From: CAVQFB01 sp963711675
GTDB taxonomy: Bacteria > Acidobacteriota > Terriglobia > Terriglobales > Acidobacteriaceae
Direction: 5' to 3'
DNA length: 64,000 nt
Assembly: GCA_963711675.1 (NCBI GenBank)
Contig: CAVQFB010000008.1
Location: 124,001-188,000, forward strand
The first letter of the stretch is position 1, and every line of letters starts with the position of its first letter. Below, one piece after another: positions 17,980 to 25,504 of the stretch. Under the pieces are notes generated by a model. That model worked only from the letters and a program-made list of their open reading frames with translations, ran no database searches and had not been told where the DNA came from. The translations under genes and the position numbers were made by a program.

Positions 17980-18588
17980 ATGTCAGGTAAGTTTCACAAC
18001 TCGATCAGCGTCGGCCATGGCGCCGTTCATCCTGCCATCCTGATGGGGGCGACCCATCTGGATAGCGATGGCCACGCCTTGCATGCGCCTGTTCTTGTGC
18101 TCAATGCTTCGTATGAGCCCATCAACGTCTGTGCCGCTCGTCGCGCCATCGTTCTCGTGCTGAAGGGCGTCGCGATGACCGAAGAGGAGAACGGCCACTT
18201 CCTGCACGCCGCCCGGCTAGCCCTTCGCGTTCCCTCCGTGATCCGGCTGCTCGAATACCGCCGTATTCCGCACCAGAGCCGCGCCCTGTCGCGCAAGAAC
18301 ATCCTTCTTCGCGACCGCAATACTTGCCAGTACTGTGGCACGCTTTTGCCTTCGGGTGAACTGACTCTCGACCACGTGATTCCGCGCTCGCGCGGAGGCC
18401 TTTCCACCTGGGAGAATCTCGTGGCCTGCTGCCACCCCTGCAACCGCCAGAAAGGGAATCAGCTGCCCGCGGAAGCGGATATGAAACTGATGCGTGAGCC
18501 GCGCTCTTTCAATCTCCACACCAGCCGCCACATCATGCGCCTCATGGGACGCTCCGACGATAAGTGGCGTAAGTATCTCTTCTATTAA
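17980..18588 (+). CDS. HNH endonuclease
   Basis: Predicted metal-dependent DNA nuclease or nickase of the HNH5-like type. The 202-residue protein has the conserved N-terminal strand VLVLNASYEPINVCAARRAIVLVLKG, then CQYCG, LDHVIPRSRGG with the catalytic His, WENLVACCHPCN and the KGNQ end of the motif, with four Cys for structural zinc. This architecture (LVLNxxYEP + CxYC + DHxxPxSRGG) belongs to the large house-keeping HNH family in many phyla; the true substrate is unknown. It ends TAA at 18588, directly abutting the left inverted repeat at 18589. Confidence 0.92.
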   Translation: MSGKFHNSISVGHGAVHPAILMGATHLDSDGHALHAPVLVLNASYEPINVCAARRAIVLVLKGVAMTEEENGHFLHAARLALRVPSVIRLLEYRRIPHQSRALSRKNILLRDRNTCQYCGTLLPSGELTLDHVIPRSRGGLSTWENLVACCHPCNRQKGNQLPAEADMKLMREPRSFNLHTSRHIMRLMGRSDDKWRKYLFY

Positions 18589-18610
18589 GGTTTCAAGGGT
18601 TCAAAGTTTC
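18589..18610 (+). repeat. Left arm of inverted repeat flanking the four-helix-bundle gene
   Basis: The 22-base arm reads GGTTTCAAGG-GTT-CAAAGTTTC. Its reverse complement occurs at 19054-19075 with 20 of 22 positions identical. It begins one base after the HNH stop codon. Confidence 0.8.
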
Positions 18611-18672
18611 AAAGGTTCAAAGATCACAGACCGAAGCTTCAGAATAGGTCACGATAGCGCCGAGAGAGACTT

Positions 18673-19041
18673 GTGGCGCGTTCCTATCGAGATTTACTGG
18701 TCTGGCAAAAAGCAAAAGCCCTGTCTGTTCACGTTTATCGCGAGACGGAGAATTTCCCAAAATCAGAGATTTATGGATTGACCTCGCAGATTAGACGGGC
18801 TACGGTTTCGGTAGCCTCAAATATCGCCGAGGGCCAAGGCCGACTTACGAAAGGCGAGTTTCAACACTTCCTTGGACAAGCCCGTGGCTCTCTCCTGGAA
18901 CTCGAGACACAACTTTCGATTGCGTGTGATCTCGGCTATCTTGATGGTCAAGCCCATGCGCTTCTTGACAGTCAGGCATATCAAGTTCTCGGTCTTCTTA
19001 ACCGGTTGTTGGAGTCCCTGCGAACAGCCAAAAGAGCATGA
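18673..19041 (+). CDS. Four-helix-bundle protein (23S rRNA intervening-sequence type)
   Basis: These roughly 120-residue proteins were first found inside intervening sequences of 23S rRNA genes; stand-alone copies are widespread, and related folds act in retron and other systems. The product has the signature YRDLLVWQKAKALSVHVY, YGLTSQIRRATVSVASNIAEG, FLGQARGSLLELETQL and a final helix LLNRLLESLR. The start is GTG at 18673. The gene lies between two convergent genes and is flanked by a 22-base inverted repeat (18589-18610, 19054-19075), so the whole unit of about 490 bp looks like a cassette. Its molecular function here is unknown. Confidence 0.92.
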   Translation: MARSYRDLLVWQKAKALSVHVYRETENFPKSEIYGLTSQIRRATVSVASNIAEGQGRLTKGEFQHFLGQARGSLLELETQLSIACDLGYLDGQAHALLDSQAYQVLGLLNRLLESLRTAKRA

Positions 19042-19053
19042 AGTTCGCACCCT

Positions 19054-19075
19054 GAAACTTTGCAACCTTGAAACC
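19054..19075 (-). repeat. Right arm of inverted repeat flanking the four-helix-bundle gene
   Basis: Reads GAAACTTTGCAACCTTGAAA then CC; its complement differs from the left arm only at two central positions. It is followed by a short direct repeat AAACCTAG, AAACCTAG up to the stop of the next gene at 19092. Confidence 0.8.
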
Positions 19076-19091
19076 TAGAAACCTAGAAACT

Positions 19092-19928
19092 TTATTTCTT
19101 CTGCTCTTCTGGTTTCTTCTGCTGATCTTTCGGCAGCTCCTGACCTTCGTAGGTGATCTTGACGTTCGCTCCAAATTTCTTGTAGTTGGAATACTTCACG
19201 ATTTCGCGGATCCGCACTCCGCCCGTCGCGAAGTTCAGCGTGTCATCTGCCCGCGTGTAGGTTGGGAACCAGTACTTGCCGTCAATCTGCTCACGCCAGG
19301 TGGTGAAACTGGGAAACAGATTCTCCTGCCCTCTCTTGTTCTTGTGGAGGTCGGGCACCGTCTTGCCGTAGGTTTTCACAATCTGGAAATCGTGGTCGTC
19401 CACCCAGATGCGCCCCTGGAAGTATCGCTTCTTGCCCTCGATCTGCTTCGGCGCGATGTCGAATACATAGCAGTGGAGTTCGTCCTCCGACTGCTGCCCG
19501 ACGTACAGAATGCTGTATTCGTTGATCTCGTCGCTGGTCAGCACAAACGGCAGCCGGTTCTCGATGTCGTCGATATCTTCTTCCGTCATCATGATGCGCT
19601 GCAACGTTGCCTGCGGGGCAAAGACCACGTTCTTCACCTTGTGCCCCTTGTCATCGAAGGTGACGTCGAACACCTGCTGGTACTCTCCGTCCACCGTATC
19701 GCCTTCCAGCGTCTGTACCCGCACATCCTGGCGGTAGGTGTACTGGTCGCGCGCTTCCTTGAATTCCTTTTCCTTGGCTGTGAAGCGATGAATGATCTCG
19801 TCCGTGGTGATGCCCTTGGGTTCCGATTTGTCGAGCTGGCCTTCCTGCCCGAAGGCGGCTGCCGGGAGAACCAGAAGAATAGCGGTGAACAAGGAAGATA
19901 GCGCACGTGCGCGCGCGAAAGATTTCAT
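19092..19928 (-). CDS. Secreted LolA-like / outer-membrane lipoprotein-sorting family protein
   Basis: A 278-residue exported protein: the signal peptide MKSFARARALSSLFTAILLVLPAAAFGQ ends near residue 28. The mature part has the repeating strand pattern of LolA/LppX folds, with TTDEIIHRFTAKEKEFKEARDQYTYRQDVRVQTL at the start and RYFQGRIWVDDHDFQIVKTYGK in the middle, the latter characteristic of the outer-membrane lipoprotein-sorting domain. The C-terminus is Lys/Gln/Pro rich. A role in carrying a lipid or lipoprotein in the periplasm is inferred from fold only. It converges on the four-helix-bundle cassette. Confidence 0.78.
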   Translation of the reverse strand: MKSFARARALSSLFTAILLVLPAAAFGQEGQLDKSEPKGITTDEIIHRFTAKEKEFKEARDQYTYRQDVRVQTLEGDTVDGEYQQVFDVTFDDKGHKVKNVVFAPQATLQRIMMTEEDIDDIENRLPFVLTSDEINEYSILYVGQQSEDELHCYVFDIAPKQIEGKKRYFQGRIWVDDHDFQIVKTYGKTVPDLHKNKRGQENLFPSFTTWREQIDGKYWFPTYTRADDTLNFATGGVRIREIVKYSNYKKFGANVKITYEGQELPKDQQKKPEEQKK

Positions 19929-20140
19929 ACGGGATAGTTTATCGAATTCGGAAGAAAAACGTTCGACCGCAACCTTCCTACCCCTGAATCCCGGGTTGAG
20001 GACCAGAAGTAGGAAAGCTGCAGTTCTGCCTGCTTTCTTAGATGCATCTTCCCGGCCCGAGTTGCCGCGAAAATCGTCATCCTCAGTTTCAAGCGGTGTT
20101 CCGCTGCAGCGACAAGTTTGTAAAGTTCGGTAAACGGATT

Positions 20141-20226
20141 GTCATCCCGAGCGGGATGCTTGTTCTTTTGCCGAACGAGAGCTTGTCCTGAGCGAAGTCG
20201 AAGGAGACCTGAGCGAGCCGTGCGAT
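20141..20226 (+). repeat. Intergenic repeat, GTCATCCCGAGC family, long copy
   Basis: Starts GTCATCCCGAGCGGGATGC, contains GTTCTTTTGCCGAAC, then CCTGAGCGAAGTCGAAGGAG and ends ACCTGAGCGAGCCGTGCG. The copy at 20354 has the same start, middle and end but lacks about 26 bases between GAACGAG and GACCTG. Confidence 0.7.
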
Positions 20227-20263
20227 GTTGATGCGATACGGCGGCCCGGTGAGCCGATGTTCC

Positions 20264-20340
20264 GTATCAGGGCATGCCTTCAGGCGCTGCGTTTCTACAG
20301 CGTGTTTGCGTGTGGCACGGCTTTTAGGCCTGCTGCCAGT
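20264..20340 (+). repeat. Bipartite palindromic repeat, GTATCAGGG family, copy 3 plus GGCACGGC element
   Basis: GTATCAGGGCATGCCTTCAG runs directly into GCGCTGCG, so the first stem is cut short compared with copies 1 and 2, and a degenerate GGCACGGCTTTTAGGCCTGC follows near 20314. It fills part of the 576 bp gap (19929-20504) in which I see no gene. Confidence 0.6.
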
Positions 20341-20353
20341 CCCCTCCATAATT

Positions 20354-20417
20354 GTCATCCCGAGAGAGGCGTTTGTTCTTTTGCCGAACGAGGGACCTGG
20401 GCGAGCCGTGCGAAGCG
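20354..20417 (+). repeat. Intergenic repeat, GTCATCCCGAG family, short copy
   Basis: Starts GTCATCCCGAGAGAGGCG, then GTTCTTTTGCCGAACGAG and ends GACCTGGGCGAGCCGTGCG, matching the ends and middle of the copy at 20141. Confidence 0.65.
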
Positions 20418-20504
20418 TCGCGTTCTTTGCGACGCAATAACGCACGTTTGGCTCGCATCCCTATAAACCTCTCCCACCCCCCCATCACATCCCCTTCCAC
20501 CCGG

Positions 20505-22763
20505 ATGGTTTACACTACCCCGTTTCCCGGCGGAGGCACTCATGCGTCGTCTCTTCGGTTTTGGCTTCGTATTCTTGTGGGCATTTTGTCGTGCGCAACC
20601 GCATTTTCCCAGGCTAAGCACCCTTTCACCTTTGACGACATGATGGCCCTCAAGCGTCTCGGCGAACCCGTACCCTCGCCTGACGGCAAGTGGGTGCTGT
20701 TCAGCGCCGTCGATGTGAGTCTCGCGGCCAACACCAAGACGCCGCACATCTGGATCGTTCCCCTCGCTGGCGGCCAGGAGCGGGAGATCATCGCTGACCA
20801 GAATGCCGACCGGCCCCGCTGGGCGCCCGACGGCAAGCGCTTCGCATTCATCTCCAATAAGGAAGGTGGCTCGCAGGTCTGGATCGCCGATTTCGACGGC
20901 GCCGCTGGCACCGTCACCGGCGTACACAAACTCACTGCAATCGCGACCGAAGCCGGCGGCGAACTCTGGTCGCCCGATGGCAAGAATATTCTGTTTACTT
21001 CCGATGTTTATCCCGAATGCGATGGTACCCCCACGGAAGAACAGAACTGCAACGCGAAAAAGCTGAAAGAGGCCGAAGACTCGAAGGTCAAGGCGCTCAT
21101 CTTTGATCGCCTGCTCTATCGCCACTGGAACGCGTACAAAGCGGGCAAGCGCAGCCACATATTCGTGGTGAATGCACCACCCGCAGGCGTTTATGACCAG
21201 TTCTCCAATCCCAGCCCCCGCGATCTCACCCCTGGCAATTATGACGCGCCCGTTTTCTCGCTCGGCGGGCAGGACAACTACGCCTTCTCGCCCGACGGCC
21301 AGGAGATTTGCTACGCCTCGAACCACGACAAGGTCGAGGCCACTTCCACCAATAGCGATCTGTGGATCGTTCCGGTCCACGTAGGAGCGGACGCCTCGTC
21401 CGCCCAGTTTGGCGCAACCAAAGAACATCACCGCCGACAATCCCGCATGGGACGGCTCGCCGCTCTACTCGCCCGATGGCAAGTACATCGCGTATCGTGC
21501 GCAGCAGCGTCCGGGATACGAGAGCGACCGCTTCCGCTTGATGCTGTATGACCGGAAGACGGGAAAAGGAAGAATCTGATACGGAGTGATAATTGGATCG
21601 CTGGGTGGGGACTTGGTCTATGGAGACCGGATTCGAAGATCATCTGTTTGTCACGGCGGAAGCCGACGGCAAGTCGGCGATGTATCTGTCACGTTTGTGC
21701 TCGAGGATGGCCAACGTTGCAGGGAGCCCGTTTCCCCGAGATTTGAACGAACAAAGATTCGCCCTGATTACCGGGTGACGGTAAAGACTTATGCTCTTCA
21801 CGCGCAATGCTATCTCGCTTGCCGACCGAGCTCTTTATCGCGCTGATGGTGAATCGCTCCAGCGGGCCGAGTGGAATGAAAGCGGAACTTCCAGCGCAAA
21901 CCGGATCTCTGTAGCCGTTGCCGAAGTGCAAAGAGCAGCTAACTCATCTCAACGACGGCGTGCTTTCCCAAGTCGCCATGTCCCCAGTTCGAGCCGTTCT
22001 GGTTTTCCCGGCGCTAACGGCGACAAAGTCCAAGGCTTCCTCGTCAAGCCTCCCAACTTCGACGCCACCAAGAAATATCCCGTGAAGTTCCTCATCCACG
22101 GCGGGCCGCAGGGCGCCTGGGGAGACGACTGGTCCTACCGCTGGAATCCCGAACTCTTCGCCGCCAACGGATACGTGGTCGTCATGATCAACTTCCACGG
22201 CTCAACCGGCTACGGGCAGAAGTTCATCGACGCCATCAACGGCGACTGGGGCGGCGCGCCCTTCGAAGACCTCATGAAGGGCCTCGACTACGCCGAGAAA
22301 ACTTACCCGTTCATCGACAAGGATCGCGAGTGCGCGCTGGGCGCGAGCTACGGCGGCTACGCTATCAACTGGATTCTCGGCCACACCGACCGCTTCAAGT
22401 GCCTCGTCTCGCACGACGGCATGTTCAACGCCGAATCCGCCTGGGGCACCACCGAAGAACAATGGTTCAACGACTGGGAATTCAAGGGCACGCCGTACAC
22501 GAACCGCGAGATGTACCGCAAGTGGTCGCCACACGAGTATGCGACGAGCTTCAAGACGCCGACCCTCGTCATCCACGGCCAGCTCGACTACCGTCTCGAC
22601 GTCAGCGAAGGTCTCCAGCTCTTCACCACACTTGCAGCGCCTGAACATTCCGTCAAAGATGCTGTACTTCCCCGACGAAGGCCACTGGGTGCTCAAACCG
22701 CAGAACTCACAGCTCTGGTACAAGACCGTGAACGACTGGGTGGACCAATGGCTGAAAAAATAG
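20505..22763 (+). pseudogene. S9 family prolyl oligopeptidase-like, frameshifted
   Basis: The frames together encode a secreted S9 peptidase: a hydrophobic leader (LRILVGILSCATAFSQA), a TolB-like propeller (HPFTFDDMMALKRLGEPVPS, WSPDGKNILFTSDV), and an alpha/beta-hydrolase domain with the nucleophile Ser in GASYGGYA, Asp in HGQLDYRLD and His in DEGHWVLKP. The coding frame changes at about 21420 (extra A near ACCAAAGAAC), several times between 21565 and 21990, and at about 22635 (extra T before GCAGCGCC). A palindromic repeat is inserted in frame at 21381-21405. The cluster of indels in the middle region argues for genuine decay, though sequence error is not excluded. Confidence 0.85.
21381..21405 (+). 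repeat. GTAGG-GCGGACG palindromic element inside the S9 peptidase gene
   Basis: GTAGGAGCGGACG then CCT and CGTCCGCC form a 7-bp perfect stem. The same family forms the terminator after infB at 3635-3660. Here it is translated in frame as VGADASSAQ between LWIVPV and the GATK-NITADNP part of the propeller, where homologues would be expected to run through without it. Confidence 0.75.
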
Positions 22764-23113
22764 GCGACGCCTAAGAATTTGTGCCTGCGTTCTCTGACTG
22801 GGTTGTTATTAAGAATGCACTGTTATTAAGAATGAATTGTCATCCTGAGCGAAGCGACCCGAGTCACTTGTGACTCGGGCAGCAGAGTCGAAGGAGCCCG
22901 TGTTTGCCGGCGCTACCCACCGGCCCAAACGGGAATTTCTGCCACCGGCCCGCCGCTCTCACTAAGCCAGTGGGATGCCCCATGTCTCGCGCTTCTCGCG
23001 AAACGTGGCACAATCCCCCGCCCCCTTTCGGGATCGTCCACACGTGACCTTAGTACCTACCTTCGGTCGCTAAAGCTGAATTTCTTTCCCGCCGACGCCG
23101 ATTTTTTAATGTT
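22764..23113. other. Intergenic region with repeats
   Basis: About 350 bp without a gene. It holds a 13-base direct repeat GTTATTAAGAATG (22804 and 22822) directly followed by a GTCATCCTGAGC-family element (22839-22900). The rest shows nothing I can interpret. Confidence 0.5.
22839..22900 (+). repeat. Intergenic repeat, GTCATCCTGAGC family, with perfect hairpin core
   Basis: GTCATCCTGAGCGAAGCGA is followed by the perfect palindrome CCCGAGTCAC-TT-GTGACTCGGG (22858-22879) and then GAGTCGAAGGAGCCCGTG. Outer parts match the copies at 38193 and 38411; the core hairpin sequence differs in each. Confidence 0.75.
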
Positions 23114-24036
23114 GTGACCACGCAGACGTATCGCCATTCCTGGGCCTGGGCTCTGGTCTGTTTTCTCTCGGTCATACGTTTGCCTTTGTCAGCCCCGCCG
23201 ACGCCCCCGACACCACCTATCGCCGCACCGTTTCCGAGGTCCGCCTAACGTTTTTCGCCACCGACGAGCACAACCGCAACCTGGATTCGCTCACCAAAAC
23301 CGACTTCGCCGTCGTCGACAACGAGCTGGTTATTCGCGACTTCCGCAGCTTCAGCCGGTCCGACGCAAACGGGCTCGACGTCGTCGTGCTCGTCGATTCC
23401 AGCGACTCCGTTCAGCCCCAATGCCAGCAGGAGATCGCCAACGTTCTCGACCTCCTTTCTCAGGGGCACTGGCTGCCCGACGACCGCATCTCCGTTCTCT
23501 CGTTTGCGGGCATGCAACCCAAGATCATTTGCAGCGGAGATTGCCGCGGCCCGGCCGTCGCCGATCGTTTATTCGCGCGTTCTCAAGGCGGAATGACCCC
23601 GCTCTATGACGCGGTTGTCTTCTCGTCTGACTTTGTTTCGCGTCGCCGTGAACCCGGCGTCCGGCCCGTACTCATTCTCTTTTCCGATGGCAACGACACT
23701 ATCAGCAGAAATTCTGCCGCCGACGCTCTTCAGTCTGCTTTGACGGCCGAAGCGCAGATCTACACCGTCGACCTCAGTAATCCTAAATCCTTACCTCAAG
23801 GATCCGCCCTCCTGCAAAAGATGGCGGATGCCACAGGTGGCCGCTACTTTCATATCCGCGACGGCGCCACGCAAGTCCTGAGCGCCGTGATCGACGACTT
23901 ACACGCAGCTTATATGGTCACCTACGCCCTGCCCAGCGGCGAGGCCGGACTGCACTCGGTACGCATTCTGCCAACTCACAACCTGAACCTGCGCTTTCGC
24001 AGCCGCCAGAGTTATTACCAGGGCGGCACTCACTGA
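23114..24036 (+). CDS. VWA domain protein (acidobacterial VWFA-related type), N-terminal frameshift
   Basis: Exported protein with a von Willebrand factor A domain, probably a metal-dependent adhesion module. A GTG at 23114 starts a signal peptide (MTTQTYRHSWAWALVCFLSV) in one frame; the mature domain from YRRTVSEVRLTFFATDEHNR continues in the next frame, so a single-base shift lies at about 23210-23220. The MIDAS metal site is complete: DSSDS, then the Thr in GGMTPLYDAV and the Asp in FSDGNDT. The initial segment VRLTFFATD...FAVVDNELVIRDF is the hallmark of the VWFA-related proteins abundant in Acidobacteriota. The domain itself is open from 23222 to the stop. Confidence 0.82.
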
Positions 24037-24048
24037 CTTTGAGGGATC

Positions 24049-24504
24049 ATGAAACCGACACTTCTGCTCGTCCTGCTGTTCTCCGTGCCCTTGAGTTTCG
24101 GGGTCACCAAGAATTCGACGTACCAACATGGCACTGTGGTCCGCATGCGTATGGCCGACTGCATGTCCTCGCACCGCTTCATGACTGCGCTCTCGGGAGG
24201 CCCCACGCAGCAGGGCGGTGAGTCCTGCCCTGAATACACATTGATGACGGAGAAAGTCGTTTACGTCATCGTCGGCAAGAGTTCCGATCAGCTCATTCCG
24301 CTGGCTGAGACCATCGACTTTCGCCTGCAGAAAAACGAACTCGCCGTTCGTATCGATGACGCAAGTAAAGAGAGCCGCTTCTCGATCAAGGCCATGGCTC
24401 TCCGGTCCGAATGGGAGCAATCCCGCCAACGCGGAGACGAAGAGATCACCAGCTGGCTTAATCGCCACACGGAGCAGGCAGTGGCCATGAGGGCCAGCGA
24501 ATAG
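24049..24504 (+). CDS. Hypothetical secreted protein
   Basis: A 151-residue product starting at ATG 24049, 12 bp after the VWA gene stop. It has a signal peptide (MKPTLLLVLLFSVPLSFG) and a compact mature region with two Cys (MADCMS, GESCPEY) and a strand-rich middle (KVVYVIVGKSSDQLIPLAETIDFRLQKNELAVRID). I do not recognise a family; short proteins with this layout are frequent in Acidobacteriota. The close spacing suggests co-expression with the VWA protein. Confidence 0.7.
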   Translation: MKPTLLLVLLFSVPLSFGVTKNSTYQHGTVVRMRMADCMSSHRFMTALSGGPTQQGGESCPEYTLMTEKVVYVIVGKSSDQLIPLAETIDFRLQKNELAVRIDDASKESRFSIKAMALRSEWEQSRQRGDEEITSWLNRHTEQAVAMRASE

Positions 24505-24751
24505 GGCACTGGGGTCGACAACTCTAACCACCCGCTCGCTTCGCGCTAAGCGCGCGAAATCACCCTCCCTTTGGGGGAGAATCAGGGCTCGGCTGAACCG
24601 TCGAGCCCGCCGTCCGCCTTGATCGCTCCTAAATCATTGAAATCAAGTCGGCGACTCCGGTACCGGCGCATCCGCTTTGGCAAGGCGAGTGCCTTATGAT
24701 AATGGGCGTGTCCTGCACGGCGGGGCGTCACCCTACAGTCTTAGGAGCGCG

Positions 24752-25435
24752 ATGGCGAACCTATCCACCAACCCGACCCCACCCACCAACCCGGACCCAT
24801 CCTCCGCCAACTGGCAGCAGAAGCACGTTTACATCCTCGCCGCCGTTTGCCTGCTGATGGGAGCGCTGCTCGGTTATCTCTTCCGCGGTTCTGCTTCGCC
24901 CCTCAAAACGTCGAACGCGATACCGACCGCTTCCGAGAGCCCGACGTCCACTACGACAGAACCCAGCGCGCGCCAAATGCCGACCCTCGACCAGATGAAG
25001 CACATGGCCGATAAGCAAGCCGAGCCCCTGCTCGTGAAGCTCAAGACTGACCCACGCAATCCCGGGCTCCTGACTCAGGTCGCGGCCATCTACAAGGCTA
25101 CTCACCAGTTCCAGGAAGCCGCGAAATATTATGACCAAGCGGTACAGGCCGATCCCAGGAATGTCGCGACGCGAACCGAATTGGCCGCCTGCCTGTACTA
25201 CACCGGGGACGTTGATGGAGCCATCAACCAGCTGCAGCAATCGTTGAAAGACAAGCCCAACGACCAGAACTCGCTGTTCAACCTGGGCATGATCCGGTGG
25301 CAGGGGAAGAAAGATTCCAAGGGCGCCATCGCAGCCTGGCAGCAGCTGCTGAAGTCGAATCCACAACTCGAGAGCAATAAGAAGGCTCAGGTCGAGAAGT
25401 TGATCGCCGATGCACAGCTAAGCCAGCCCAACTAA
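24752..25435 (+). CDS. TPR protein, CcmH/NrfG-like, membrane anchored
   Basis: A 227-residue protein starting at ATG 24752 with TTAGGAGCGCG just upstream. After a Pro/Thr-rich N-terminus there is one membrane segment (VYILAAVCLLMGALLGYLF), a Ser/Thr-rich linker and then about three tetratricopeptide repeats (NPGLLTQVAAIYKATHQFQEAAKYYDQAVQ, NVATRTELAACLYYTGDVDGAINQLQQSLK and NSLFNLGMIRWQGKKDSKGAIAAW segments). This resembles the periplasmic TPR part of cytochrome c biogenesis proteins, but no ccm genes are near, so a general scaffold role is all that can be inferred. Confidence 0.85.
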   Translation: MANLSTNPTPPTNPDPSSANWQQKHVYILAAVCLLMGALLGYLFRGSASPLKTSNAIPTASESPTSTTTEPSARQMPTLDQMKHMADKQAEPLLVKLKTDPRNPGLLTQVAAIYKATHQFQEAAKYYDQAVQADPRNVATRTELAACLYYTGDVDGAINQLQQSLKDKPNDQNSLFNLGMIRWQGKKDSKGAIAAWQQLLKSNPQLESNKKAQVEKLIADAQLSQPN

Positions 25436-25504
25436 AGAGTGAGAGCGGCATAGTACTTCGGGCCGAGACAAAGAGTTCGGCCGCAAGCCCAATCGGCCCC
25501 TCCA

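Noticed and set aside
24677..24703. TTGGCA ... TATGAT as a promoter for the TPR gene.
   Set aside because: The spacing between the two boxes is 12 bases, too short for a sigma-70 promoter.
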